Shown piece after piece: positions 41,815 to 51,219 of a stretch of DNA of 64,000 bases. Under the pieces are notes generated by a model. The model had not been told where the DNA came from and ran no database searches. It was given only the letters and a program-made list of their open reading frames with translations. Numbering within the stretch: the first letter of the stretch is position 1; each line of letters opens with the position of its first letter. The stretch is from Paraplanobispora siamensis. GTDB taxonomy: Bacteria > Actinomycetota > Actinomycetes > Streptosporangiales > Streptosporangiaceae. Made by a program: the position numbers and the translations under genes. Location: positions 205,005 to 269,004 of the forward strand of contig NZ_BOOJ01000022.1 in the NCBI RefSeq assembly GCF_016863175.1, read 5' to 3'.

Positions 41815-43269
41815 TCAGGCCAGACCCAGCAGGAGCTTGATCGGACCGAGGGCGAAGTACAGGACGAACAGCGCCGCGACCACCCACATCAGCGGGTGGA
41901 CCTCGCGGGCCTTGCCCTTGACCAGCTTGATCAGGACGTAGGTGACGAAGCCCGCGCCGATTCCGTTGGCGATGGAGTAGCTGAAGGGCATCAGCACGAT
42001 GGTGAGGAACGCCGGGATGGCGATCTCGTAGTCGGTGAAGTCGATGTCGCGGACCGAGGTCATCATCAGGAAGCCCACGATGACCAGCGCCGGGGCGGCG
42101 GCCTCGTAGGGGACGACCGCGACCAGCGGCGAGACGAAGATGGCCAGCAGGAACAGCACGCCGGTGACCACGCTGGCCAGGCCGGTGCGCGCACCCTCGC
42201 CGACGCCCGCCGCCGACTCGATGTAGGTCGTGTTGGAGGAGACCGAGCCCGCGCCGCCGGCCGCCGCGCCGATCGAGTCGACGAGCAGGATCTCGCGGGT
42301 GCGGGGAAGGGTGCCGTCCTCCTGGACCAGGCCGGCCTGGCGGCCGACGCCGACGACCGTGCCCATGGTGTCGAAGAAGTCGGTGATCAGCAGGGTGAAG
42401 ACGAGCAGCAGGGCGACGACGGCGGAGACGGAGCCGAACGCGCCGATCGGGTCGAACTCCCGGAACAGCACCAGCGGGTTGGTGAACCCGAAGATGGTGT
42501 CGGGCATCTCGGGGGTGACGAGCCGCCAGCCGGCCGGGTTGGGCTTGTCGGGCGTCCCGGAGCCGCCGACCTGGGCCACCGCCTCGACGACGATCGCGAG
42601 GATCGTGGTGACGACGATGCCGATCAGGATGGCGCCCTTGGTCCTCCTGGCCACCAGTACGGCGGTCAGCAGCAGGCCGACCACGAACACGAAGATCGGC
42701 CAGCTGGTCAGGTTGCCGCCGATGCCGAGCTCCAGCGGCGTGGCCGGGGCCTTGCGGACGAAACCGGCGTCCACGAAGCCGATCAGGGCGATGAACAGGC
42801 CGATGCCGACGCTGATCGCGGTCTTGAGCTGGGCCGGGATGGCGTTGAACACCGCCGTGCGGAAGCCGGTCAGCACCAGCAGGGCGATGATGACGCCTTC
42901 GAGGAAGACCAGGCCCATGGCCGACTCCCACGACATCTGCGAGGCGATGCCGAAGGTGACGAAGGCGTTCAGGCCCAGCCCCGCCGCCATCGCGAACGGG
43001 ACCTTGCCGATGACGCCCATCAGGATGCTGAGCACGCCCGCCACGAAGGCGGTCCCGGCGGCCACCAGGGGGACGTTGGGGGCGCTCCCGTCCCCGATGA
43101 ACTGCCCCTCGACGTCCGGGACGGTCGCGATGATCAGGGGGTTGAGCACCACGATGTAGGCCATCGTGAAGAAGGTCGCGAACCCTCCGCGGACCTCGCG
43201 GCCCACCGACGAGTCCCGTTCGGAGATGTGAAAGAAACGGTCAAGAGTGCTTATTTGGTGGGTTTTCAT
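41815..43269 (-). CDS. NCS2-family (AzgA-like) purine permease
   Basis: A 484-residue transporter with about 12-14 spans, taking up adenine, guanine or hypoxanthine with protons. Family landmarks: REVRGGFATFFTMAYIVVLNP near the N terminus, AMAAGLGLNAFVTFG, TDFFDTMGTVVGVG and SSNTTYIESAAGVGEGARTG, which identify the AzgA/GhxP subgroup. ATG 43269 is used; a GTG 9 bases upstream is possible. An inverted repeat TCACTC/GAGTGA lies just before the start. The 3' end is duplicated at 40552-40762. Confidence 0.94.
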   Translation of the reverse strand: MKTHQISTLDRFFHISERDSSVGREVRGGFATFFTMAYIVVLNPLIIATVPDVEGQFIGDGSAPNVPLVAAGTAFVAGVLSILMGVIGKVPFAMAAGLGLNAFVTFGIASQMSWESAMGLVFLEGVIIALLVLTGFRTAVFNAIPAQLKTAISVGIGLFIALIGFVDAGFVRKAPATPLELGIGGNLTSWPIFVFVVGLLLTAVLVARRTKGAILIGIVVTTILAIVVEAVAQVGGSGTPDKPNPAGWRLVTPEMPDTIFGFTNPLVLFREFDPIGAFGSVSAVVALLLVFTLLITDFFDTMGTVVGVGRQAGLVQEDGTLPRTREILLVDSIGAAAGGAGSVSSNTTYIESAAGVGEGARTGLASVVTGVLFLLAIFVSPLVAVVPYEAAAPALVIVGFLMMTSVRDIDFTDYEIAIPAFLTIVLMPFSYSIANGIGAGFVTYVLIKLVKGKAREVHPLMWVVAALFVLYFALGPIKLLLGLA

Positions 43270-43270
43270 G

Positions 43271-43291
43271 TCACTCACGCACGCAGAGTGA
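43271..43291. promoter_or_regulatory. Inverted repeat before the purine permease start
   Basis: TCACTC and GAGTGA are perfect 6-base arms with a 9-base spacer, next to the permease start codon. A repressor site is likely; the regulator is not in the window. Confidence 0.4.
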
Positions 43292-43409
43292 CAGCGAGCC
43301 TCCCAACCCGGAAGACCCGGGTCGCGATGGTGATGGGATCGCAACCGATTCGCGCCTTCACACCATCCGTTTTGCGAGCGGTGAGTTTTCGTCGCCTACG
43401 CTGGAGCAC

Positions 43410-43751
43410 GTGAACGAGCCACCCCGCCGGGATCTGCAACCGCTGAAGACGAACGACACGGCGACGATCCTCGCCGGCATGGGCCTGTGGGTGGTCGCTC
43501 TGGTCGTCCTCCTGGTCCTGCAGCCCGGCCCGGATCACCGCTGGTGGATCTGGACGTGCGTGTCGGGCCTGTGCGGCGGCCTGTTCGGCCTGTGGTACGT
43601 CAGGCGGCGCGACCGCAGGAGCCCGTTGCCCGCCGCCGAGGAGCCGGTCGAGCCCGCTACGGCGGTCCCGCCCGCCTCCCACATGCCCACGCCCCCCACG
43701 ATGGACCACTCCGAGGCGGTCGAGGGTCAGGAGCGGCCTCGCACGGGGTGA
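43410..43751 (+). CDS. DUF2530 membrane protein
   Basis: A 113-residue actinobacterial membrane protein: PLKTNDTATILAGMGLWVVA, two spans (about 18-37 and 47-63) with HRWWIWTCVSG between, then WYVRRRDRR and a disordered acidic tail. This pattern is the DUF2530 family. GTG 43410 lies exactly 7 bases after the -10 TACGCT (43397-43402) and has no ribosome site, so the mRNA is probably leaderless. Function unknown. Confidence 0.88.
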   Translation: MNEPPRRDLQPLKTNDTATILAGMGLWVVALVVLLVLQPGPDHRWWIWTCVSGLCGGLFGLWYVRRRDRRSPLPAAEEPVEPATAVPPASHMPTPPTMDHSEAVEGQERPRTG

Positions 43752-43823
43752 GCGGCATGCCAGGACCGCCGCGTGGCGCCAGGCGCGGCGGCCCCGGTAG
43801 ATCTCCCCCGGCAGGGCCGGACG

Positions 43824-46800
43824 TCAGGAGGTCGACGCGGTCCAGCTGTCGAGGTCGGCCTCGGCGAGCAGCAGGGGCACCGCGGCCGGGTCGCGCAGCA
43901 GCGCGGCCACCGCCAGCCGGTCGCCCCACTGACCGGACGCCCACGCCAGCCCCCTGGCCAGCCCCTCCACCCCCGAGGCGTGCACCGTGCCCTCGGCGAA
44001 GCGCCAGGTGACCGGGACGCCGTCCACGAGCAGCTTCTCGTGCTCCACGTAGGTGGCGGGCGCGGTCGGCAGCAGGGACCGTACGGCGGGCGGCACCTCG
44101 CGCACCTCCCCGGCCGAGGTCACCTCGGCGGGCGCCTCCTCCCCGGCCAGCGGCAGGTCGAGCAGCTCCGACAGCGCCTCGGCGAGGTCGAAGGGGGCCA
44201 GGATCAGCGGCCGGTCGGCCACCAGCGGCAGCAGGTCGGGCGCCTCCACCACGACGGGCTCGCCCGCCGCGGCGGTCTCGGAGTCCGGCGTCCCGGAGGC
44301 GGACAGCAGACGTCCCTCCTCGACGTCGGCGACCACGATCTCGCCGTCGAGGATCGCCCTGACCGCGCGCGGGGGCGCGACGCGGGCCGGCTCGACGGCC
44401 GCCAGGGCCACCCACAGCGCGCGCAGCTGGGCCCGGTCCACCTCGATCGAGGGATCGGCCAGCAGGTCGAGCAGCTCGTCGGGCCCGCTGTGCGAGGCGA
44501 GCAGCTCGGGAAGCGTGGTCCGGACGCCGATCATCGCGAGGGCGGCCTCGTCGGCGGCGGCCGGGGCGTCGCCGTACAGGCCGAACAGCAGCGGGTCACC
44601 GGCCGGCAGGCGCAGCTCCGTGGGGAGCTTCCCGCCGAGGACCGGGTGGGTGGACAGCCACCACGCGGTGTAGGACGGCACCTCCACGACCTCGCCCGCG
44701 ACCAGGACGCGCAGCGGGTGCAGGACCGAGCGCAGCGGCGGGCGGGAGAGCAGGGCCAGGGCGGCGGGCCAGTCGGCGATGTACTCCAGGTCGCGGACGG
44801 CGGAGAACTCCCTGGCCACCGGGGGCACATCCAGCTCGGGCAGCAGGTCGAGCACGTGCTCCAGCCACTCGTCCTCGCGGTCCAGGTCGTGGTCGCACTC
44901 GTCCGGGTCGATCATGACGTCGGCGTCGTTGACCACGGCGAAGCCGTCCAGCACCCCGGTCGCCGCCAGCACCCGCGAGCCGTACCGCTCCACCAGCTCG
45001 GGCGCGGCCGTGCCGAAGTGGGTCTCCTCGTCCAGCAGCCCGGCCAGCACGCCTTCGGCCAGGAGCAGCTCACCCGCCGGATAGAGCTCGCCGTCCGCGC
45101 CGCGCAGCGCCAGGTCGGCCAGCCAGGGGGCCTCTCCCGCGGTCAGCCCGGCGGCGTCGACCAGGGCCAGTACGGCCTGGGCCACCGGCTCGGGATCGGA
45201 GCTCTCCAGCGACTCGGAGACGGCCGCGCGGGTGAGCGGGTCCTCCAGCACGGTCCGCGGGGTCGCCTCGGCGGCGCCGAGACGCAGCAGCAACGGGTGG
45301 GCGGCGTCGGGGTGGACCACGCGGAGCCCGAGCGGGGCGAGCACGGTGAGGTCGAGGGAGCCGCGCTCGGTCAGTACGAGCGTGCCGCGCGGCCCGCGGA
45401 CCAGCCGGCCGTCGGCCAGCGGGACGGGCAGCGCGCCGAGCGCCTCGGGGTCGTCGGCGGGCAGCACCTCGTACAGCGAGCGCCACCAGGCCGGGTCCCG
45501 GTCCCCGCCCCCGCCGCCGGAAAGGTCGCCGGCGAGCATGTCCACGACGTCGGCCAGCTCCACCCGCTTCACGCCGAGCGCGGCGATCGCGGGGTGCCGG
45601 GACGGCCATCCGGCGGGCAGCAGGCCGGGGACCATGGGGGCGATCTTCTCCAGCAGCTCGCCCGGGGCCGCCACCACGGACGCCTGCCGTCCCGCGACGA
45701 CCAGGTCGGCGTCCTCATCGGCGGCGGACTCGGCGGGCTCGGCGTCGGCGGGCGGGGAGAGCACGGGCAGGAGCGGGGCGTCGGGGAGCAGCCGCAGGAT
45801 CGCCCGGCGGATCGCGGCGTCGAGCTCGCCCCTGCCCATCAGACCGGGGACGAGGTCGAGCAGCTTCGGAGTGCGGGCCAGCCCGGACAGCAGCTCGACG
45901 TACAGCTCGGCCGCGCGCTCGACCAGGAAGTCGGTCAGCGGCCCCGTCGCCACGTGCCGCCGGTCGGTGGCCAGCGGGAAGGAGGCGATCAGCAGGGCGG
46001 GCAGGTCGAGCGGCTCGTCACTGGGCGTCGGCGCGTGCACGACGGCCGGCACGTTCCCCGGCAACGGCCCGGGCTCGTCGCCCCGCATCCCGCCCTCGGC
46101 CCCGGCCTCGGATCCCTCCCGGGCTCCGCCCGGGGGAACGGGCTGAGCGCCGCCGAGAAGACCGGTCTCGCCCGGGGAGACAGGCCGGGCGCCGGAGGGG
46201 GCGGAGACGGGGACGGCCCAGCGGATCTGCCAGTGGGGGCGGGCGCGTTCCTCGGTGGGGCGGTCGGCGAACAGGGCGGTGATCTGCTCGGGGGTGAAGC
46301 GGCCGGAGGCCGAGACGACGTGCCAGCCGTCGGGGACGATGGTCCTGGTCTCGCCGTCCACGTCGATCTCGATCGACTCCAGGGCGGGCATGCCGATCAC
46401 CAGCGCGGGGCCGGCCTCGCGGAGCATCGTCCGTACGGCCTGCACCGCGGCCTCGTCGCGGAGCGGGAGCCGTACGAGCGTGTCGAAGCCCTGCGGGATC
46501 TCCACCGGTCCGCCCGGGAACGGCAGGCGCAGCAGGGGCACGTGCCCGCCGCGCTCGGCCAGCTCGCCGGCGAGCGCGGGCTCCGCGGCGACCAGGGCGG
46601 CGGTCTGCTCGCGGGACCAGCGGACCACCCCGGAGCCGAGCGAGCCGATCACCGGCTCGTCGCAGACCGAGACCACGGCCGCGAAGCCGACCCCGAACCG
46701 GCCCGTCGCCGCGGCCTCGTCGCGCTTGGCGGAGGCGCGCAGCGTGGACAGGCTCTCGATCCCGGCGGTGTCGATCGGCGCGCCGGTGTTGGCGGCCGAC

Positions 46801-47021
46801 AGCACGCCCTCGCGCAGCGACAGCCGCAGCCGGCCGGGCACCCCGGCGCGCAGGGCGGCGTCGGCGGCGTTCTGCGCCAGCTCGACGATCAGCCGGTCCC
46901 GGTAGCCGCCGAGCGCGAAGTCCTCCTCCGCGTTGGCGTCCTCGCGGAAACGCGCGGGCGAGGCGGTCCAGGCCGCGAGCACGGCGGAGCGCAGCCGATC
47001 GGTGCCGAAGGTGTCAGTCAC
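43824..47021 (-). CDS. Sacsin/Hsp90-like GHKL ATPase, large
   Basis: A 1065-residue protein with an N-terminal GHKL ATP-binding domain: the N box RLIVELAQNAADAA (about residue 42) and the G2 loop GRFGVGFAAVVSV. The rest has no obvious repeats but is Ala/Leu/Pro-rich and soluble. It is the type annotated in actinomycetes as molecular chaperone Hsp90 or sacsin N-terminal ATP-binding-like protein. Start taken as GTG 47021 (VTDTFGTDRLRSAVLAAW). It lies 148 bases downstream of DUF3027 on the same strand. Client and cellular role unknown. Confidence 0.85.
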   Translation of the reverse strand: MTDTFGTDRLRSAVLAAWTASPARFREDANAEEDFALGGYRDRLIVELAQNAADAALRAGVPGRLRLSLREGVLSAANTGAPIDTAGIESLSTLRASAKRDEAAATGRFGVGFAAVVSVCDEPVIGSLGSGVVRWSREQTAALVAAEPALAGELAERGGHVPLLRLPFPGGPVEIPQGFDTLVRLPLRDEAAVQAVRTMLREAGPALVIGMPALESIEIDVDGETRTIVPDGWHVVSASGRFTPEQITALFADRPTEERARPHWQIRWAVPVSAPSGARPVSPGETGLLGGAQPVPPGGAREGSEAGAEGGMRGDEPGPLPGNVPAVVHAPTPSDEPLDLPALLIASFPLATDRRHVATGPLTDFLVERAAELYVELLSGLARTPKLLDLVPGLMGRGELDAAIRRAILRLLPDAPLLPVLSPPADAEPAESAADEDADLVVAGRQASVVAAPGELLEKIAPMVPGLLPAGWPSRHPAIAALGVKRVELADVVDMLAGDLSGGGGGDRDPAWWRSLYEVLPADDPEALGALPVPLADGRLVRGPRGTLVLTERGSLDLTVLAPLGLRVVHPDAAHPLLLRLGAAEATPRTVLEDPLTRAAVSESLESSDPEPVAQAVLALVDAAGLTAGEAPWLADLALRGADGELYPAGELLLAEGVLAGLLDEETHFGTAAPELVERYGSRVLAATGVLDGFAVVNDADVMIDPDECDHDLDREDEWLEHVLDLLPELDVPPVAREFSAVRDLEYIADWPAALALLSRPPLRSVLHPLRVLVAGEVVEVPSYTAWWLSTHPVLGGKLPTELRLPAGDPLLFGLYGDAPAAADEAALAMIGVRTTLPELLASHSGPDELLDLLADPSIEVDRAQLRALWVALAAVEPARVAPPRAVRAILDGEIVVADVEEGRLLSASGTPDSETAAAGEPVVVEAPDLLPLVADRPLILAPFDLAEALSELLDLPLAGEEAPAEVTSAGEVREVPPAVRSLLPTAPATYVEHEKLLVDGVPVTWRFAEGTVHASGVEGLARGLAWASGQWGDRLAVAALLRDPAAVPLLLAEADLDSWTASTS

Positions 47022-47169
47022 AGCGATGAGTCCAAACGTCGGAATCCGGGGGCGGCAGCGCGCGGCTGCCGATCCAGGGCGTTCTGGCGACGGCCGGCCA
47101 CGGCCTGGGGAGGGCCGGGACCGCGATCCCGCGGCGCGCCCGGCGCTCACACGCCGGGCGCCCGCGACT

Positions 47170-47985
47170 TCAGGAGTGGCCCAGCGGCTCGTCCGAGGAG
47201 GTCTCGTCCACCGAGCCGGTCAGCTCGGCCTCGGAGGGCTCCTCAAGGTCGTAGACGTGGTCGTCGAGGATCGGGGCGCTCGGCTCGACCTGGTGCGGCA
47301 CCACGGCGGCCTCGGAGTGCGCGCCGCACCCGTGGTCGGCGGCGACCACACGGCCGTCGTCGGGGGCGTACTCGTTGGCGCAGACGCCGAAGCCGGTGCG
47401 CAGCGACCCCGCCAGCGGCCAGTAGAACCCGCAGGTGGAGCACTGGGCCGGGGCGGCGTGCGCGATGGGGGTGTGCGGCCCGGACTCGCCGGCGTGCCAG
47501 CGCCGCACGGCGCGGTCGCGGCCGATCGGGGACAGCACGCGGGCCCGGCCGAGGCCGTACTCGAAGATCATCTGACGGTCGACGTCGTCGTCGGTCTCGG
47601 TGAAGCCCGGCGCGAGACGGTCGTCGTCCTCGCCGGTGGGCAGCAGGTCGCCCACGCCCAGGTCGCCGGGGCGCAGCCGCTCGCTCCACGGCACCCAGGC
47701 GGGCGCCAGGAGAGCGCCGGTGCCGGGCAGCAGCACGACCTCGCTGACCGTCACCTTGCGCGCGCGGGAGGCTCTGGTCACGGTGACGGCCCAGCGCCAG
47801 CCGCGGTAGGCGCGATCGAGGCAGGCGAAGTAGTGGGTGACGACCCGGTCGTCCTCGGCCTCCATGCCGAGATGCTCGCCGATCTCGCCCGGCCTGACGC
47901 TCTCCTCGACCGCGGAGCGGGCCAGGTCGACCGCGGCCGCACAGGCCTGGTCGATGACTACGGCACGGGATCGGATGCGGGTCAC
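47170..47985 (-). CDS. DUF3027 protein
   Basis: A 271-residue actinobacterial protein of unknown function. Family-typical blocks are YFACLDRAYRGWRWAVTVTR, LLPGTGALLAPAWVPWSERL and a small cysteine cluster CSTCGFYWPL with further cysteines (GVCANEY, HGCGAH) that could bind a metal. GTG 47985 has a perfect AAGGAGGAA site. Divergent from the MFS gene at 48233 and upstream of the GHKL ATPase; I recall such neighbours together in other actinomycetes, together with the cold-shock gene. Confidence 0.9.
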   Translation of the reverse strand: MTRIRSRAVVIDQACAAAVDLARSAVEESVRPGEIGEHLGMEAEDDRVVTHYFACLDRAYRGWRWAVTVTRASRARKVTVSEVVLLPGTGALLAPAWVPWSERLRPGDLGVGDLLPTGEDDDRLAPGFTETDDDVDRQMIFEYGLGRARVLSPIGRDRAVRRWHAGESGPHTPIAHAAPAQCSTCGFYWPLAGSLRTGFGVCANEYAPDDGRVVAADHGCGAHSEAAVVPHQVEPSAPILDDHVYDLEEPSEAELTGSVDETSSDEPLGHS

Positions 47986-48232
47986 GGTTCCTCCTTCGTC
48001 GGCCTCGTAACCCGAGGGGCGTGGTGTCTGACCGCGTGCTCGCCGCGCCCCGCCCGGCCCGCATCGCCGGCCGCGCCGCGGAGCTGCTGTGGCCTGACGG
48101 CCCACCGGCTGCGCTCGCTCACTTACCATTCTCGCCCATGCCCGGAGCGATTCGGCACCGGTTGCCGCCCATCTCCGGGCAAGTGAGGGTCATAACGGGC
48201 ACCGCATGTGTCCTTCGGGTAAGACTGGATGC

Positions 48233-49819
48233 GTGGCAGGTGGCTGGGAGAGAGCACGCAAGACGGCGGGAGAGGCCTCCCGCCGGATCGGGCGCGCCGC
48301 CGCGGGGGCCGGGCGTGCGACCGTGCGTGCGGGGAGAAGCACGGGGCGGGCCACCGTCCGGGTCGGGCGCGGCGCCGCGGGCGCGACGCAGTGGGCCGGC
48401 AGGGCCACCCGGAGGCTGACCCACGCCCAGGGCGCGGGCCGCACCGGGCTGGGCCAGCTGATCGAGCTGACCGCCGCGCACAGCGCGGGCGACGCGCTGG
48501 TCACCGCGGCCCTGGCCGGGACGTTGTTCAAGCTGCCGGTGAACGAGGCCCGCGGACAGGTCGCGCTCTATCTGCTGATCACGATGATCCCGTTCGTGGT
48601 GGTCGCGCCGTTCGTCGGCCCGGTCCTCGACCGGTTCCGCTCGGGCCGCCGCTTCGTCATGGCCGGCACCCTGTTCGGCCGGGGCCTGCTCTGCTTCGCG
48701 ATGGCCGCGGCGATCGTCCCGGGCGACGTGTTCACCATCTTCCCCGCCGCGCTGGCCGTACTGGTGCTGTCCAAGGCCTACAACGTCTCCCGGGCCGCGA
48801 TCATGCCGAACGTGCTGCCCGCCGACATCGCGCTCGTCACCGCCAACGCCAGGGTGGCGCTGTTCGCCCTGGTCTCGGCGGGCGTCGCGGTCCCCGTCGG
48901 CGCGGGCGTCAGCGCCTGGCTCGGCGCCGAGTGGGTGCTGCGCGGGGCGATGGTGCTGTTCCTGCTCCAGGGCGTGCTGGCCGTACGGCTCCCGCGCCAC
49001 GTGGACTCCCCCGACCTGGAGGAGGACGAGGAGGAGCGGCCGCTGCGCTGGCGCACCATGCTCAACGTGGGCCCGGTGGTCGCCGAGTCGATGCTGGCCA
49101 ACGTCGCGATCCGCCTCTACTCCGGGTTCGTGCTCTTCTATCTGCTCTTCCTGGTGCAGGAGAAGAACCTGCCGGGTCTGCCGACGGCGGCCACCATCGC
49201 CGTGCTGGCCGTGGCCGCGGGGGCCGGCGGTCTGGCCGGCGCCGGTGTGGCCTCCTGGGTGCGCAACCACTCCCCGCAGGTGATCGTGCTGATCACGCTC
49301 GCGCTGACGGGGGTGAGCACCATCGTGGCCTCGATCGTCTTCAACCTGTGGACGGCGGTGGCCGTCGCCCTGATCGCCGCGTTCGCGCAGGGGCTGGGCA
49401 AGCTGGCGCTGGACGCGGTCGTGCAGCGTGAGATCGGCGAGGAGGTGCGCTCGTCCACCTTCGGCGTGGTCGAGGCGTTCCTGCAGATCTCCTGGGTGGT
49501 CGGCGGTCTGGTCGGGCTGCTGCTGTCGCTGTTCGCCGAGGGGCCCGCCGGGTTCGCGCTGATGGCCGCGGTGCTGGCGGGCTCGCTCGGCTGGCTCGTG
49601 GTACGGCGCCGCCGGCGCATCCACGCGAGGGACGCCAGGGTCGCGGCGGCCCGGGCCGCCGCCGCCGAGCACGGACAGGAGCAGGAGCAGACGCAGGGGC
49701 CGGGACCGGAGCCCGCGACCCGGCGGAACCGGCCCGAGGGGACCACCACCACCGTGGTGCGGCGTGACGATCCCCCTACCGAGAAGCGCACCAAGCCGCT
49801 GACCAACCCCCACGGCTGA
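48233..49819 (+). CDS. MFS transporter with basic N-terminal tail
   Basis: A 528-residue transporter-like protein. The first 65 residues are a basic Gly/Ala/Arg tail with RATVRAGRSTGRATVRVGR repeats, followed by about 12 spans (MIPFVVVAPFVGPVLDRFRS resembles loop 2-3) and a long hydrophilic C terminus (EQEQTQGPGPEPATRRNRPE). GTG 48233 lies 7 bases after TAAGAC with no ribosome site, again leaderless-like. The frame is open 27 bases further upstream. Substrate unknown. Convergent with the cold-shock gene. Confidence 0.85.
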   Translation: MAGGWERARKTAGEASRRIGRAAAGAGRATVRAGRSTGRATVRVGRGAAGATQWAGRATRRLTHAQGAGRTGLGQLIELTAAHSAGDALVTAALAGTLFKLPVNEARGQVALYLLITMIPFVVVAPFVGPVLDRFRSGRRFVMAGTLFGRGLLCFAMAAAIVPGDVFTIFPAALAVLVLSKAYNVSRAAIMPNVLPADIALVTANARVALFALVSAGVAVPVGAGVSAWLGAEWVLRGAMVLFLLQGVLAVRLPRHVDSPDLEEDEEERPLRWRTMLNVGPVVAESMLANVAIRLYSGFVLFYLLFLVQEKNLPGLPTAATIAVLAVAAGAGGLAGAGVASWVRNHSPQVIVLITLALTGVSTIVASIVFNLWTAVAVALIAAFAQGLGKLALDAVVQREIGEEVRSSTFGVVEAFLQISWVVGGLVGLLLSLFAEGPAGFALMAAVLAGSLGWLVVRRRRRIHARDARVAAARAAAAEHGQEQEQTQGPGPEPATRRNRPEGTTTTVVRRDDPPTEKRTKPLTNPHG

Positions 49820-49853
49820 GGCGGGGGCGGTCGGCGGCCCGGATCGGGGACGG

Positions 49854-50252
49854 TCAGGCGTCCAGGTCGTCGGCCACCGCCCGGAGCACGGTGGCGATCT
49901 TCTTGGCGTGCACGGCCTCCGGGTGCTTGCCCTTCTGGTAGGACATCGAGACGCTGTCCAGCAGCTTGATCAGGTCCTCCACGATGACGACCATCTCGTC
50001 GGGCTTCTTGCGCTTGCCCTTCGGCTTGACGGTCTTGGCGAGGGTGGGGGGCTGGTCGATCACGCGGACCGAGAGCGCCTGCTGGCCACGGCGCCCCTCG
50101 GCCACGCCGAACTCGACCTTCTGGCCCGGCTTGAGGGAGTCCACGCCACCGGGCAGCGCGGATGAATGCACGAAGACCTCACCGCCGTCGTCGCGGGTGA
50201 GGAAGCCGAAACCCTTGTCGGCGTCGTACCACTTGACCTTGCCACTCGGCAC
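49854..50252 (-). CDS. Cold-shock domain protein with C-terminal extension
   Basis: A 132-residue protein: a cold-shock domain with RNP1 KGFGF (13-17) and RNP2 VFVH (26-29), starting PSGKVKWYDADKG, followed by about 60 extra residues with a lysine-rich linker (KPKGKRKKPDE) and a helical tail. The usual CspA length is 66-70, so this is the long actinobacterial form (CspB-like). It binds single-stranded RNA or DNA. GTG 50252 is preferred since the domain starts there. A TAACCT -10 on the minus strand (50299-50294) gives a leader of about 35 bases. Confidence 0.92.
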   Translation of the reverse strand: MPSGKVKWYDADKGFGFLTRDDGGEVFVHSSALPGGVDSLKPGQKVEFGVAEGRRGQQALSVRVIDQPPTLAKTVKPKGKRKKPDEMVVIVEDLIKLLDSVSMSYQKGKHPEAVHAKKIATVLRAVADDLDA

Positions 50253-50363
50253 AGGGGTGACCTCGTTCAGACTGTCGTGAAAAGGATGGAAGTAGGTTAT
50301 GCCCAAGGAAGGCGGAGAGCGACCGTGTAAACGGCCGCCCGTTGCAGCGTTTTCGCGGGGGCT

Positions 50364-50981
50364 CTACACGAGTGCGGCCGGGGTTCGCCACCCGTCGAAC
50401 CAGCCGGCGAACTCGGTCAGATCGCCCAGTACGACATCGGCTCCGTGCTCACGCAGTTCTCCTACCGGATAGAGGCCGGTCGCCACCGCCACGCTGACGG
50501 CGCCTCCCGCTCGTGCCGCCTCGATGTCGGCGACGTGATCTCCAACATAGGCCGCCGCGCCGAAAGTCGCGAGAGCCGGACCCTTGTCGGCGCCGAAAAC
50601 CGATCCGACGACCTCGTCCACCTCCAGTTCGAGGAATTCCACCGTGCTGAGGGCGTCGCGGGAGTTCTTTCCGGTGACCACGATGACCCGGCCGCCGGCC
50701 TCCCGCACCGCCTCGACGGCCTCGCGCGCGCCGGGCATGAGGGTGGTGGCGGGGACGGCGAGCGACGGGTAGAGGGAGCGGAAGATCACCGCGGCCTCGG
50801 GGACCCTGTCCTGGGGCAGCCAGTTGGCCAGCTCCCACTCCAGGGGAGGTCCCAGCCGGGCCACCACCGCGGCACTGTCGATGGTCACTCCGATGCGCAG
50901 CGCCAGCTCGTCGTAGACGGCGGCGATGCCCGCACGGGTGTCCGCAAGGGTCATGTCGAGGTCGAAACCCACCGAGTCCAT
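50364..50981 (-). CDS. HAD-superfamily phosphatase (phosphoglycolate phosphatase-like)
   Basis: A 205-residue hydrolase. Motif I is Asp7-Leu-Asp9-Met-Thr (GFDLDMTLADT), motif II VVTGK, and the motif III/IV region AYVGDHVADIEAARAGG. Cap helices sit between motifs I and II, as in subfamily I phosphoglycolate phosphatases. ATG 50981 lacks a ribosome site, but CATGCT lies at the leaderless -10 distance. The upstream 238 bases are AT-richer than average. Substrate not known. Confidence 0.88.
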   Translation of the reverse strand: MDSVGFDLDMTLADTRAGIAAVYDELALRIGVTIDSAAVVARLGPPLEWELANWLPQDRVPEAAVIFRSLYPSLAVPATTLMPGAREAVEAVREAGGRVIVVTGKNSRDALSTVEFLELEVDEVVGSVFGADKGPALATFGAAAYVGDHVADIEAARAGGAVSVAVATGLYPVGELREHGADVVLGDLTEFAGWFDGWRTPAALV

Positions 50982-51219
50982 ATATGGAGCATGCCAAACG
51001 GTCAGATAATGGGGTAATCCGAAATTACGCCACTTATCAGTGACGGACTCCGCAGCGGGTTCATCGGCGATGACGCTGTACGCGGTGACGGCGCTGTGGA
51101 ACCCTTTCAGAAAGGAACCACTTACCGCGGAAGAACGTGGCCGACGCCACAGGGCGGCCCGCCGGGCCGGGCCGGGACTCCGCACTGGATAGGGTCGTGA
51201 TGGAGGTGTCGGCAGCGAA

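Noticed and set aside
47986..48232. Plus-strand frame starting near 48021 before the MFS gene
   Set aside because: No ribosome site and out of frame with the MFS gene it overlaps; the gap serves as the divergent promoter region.
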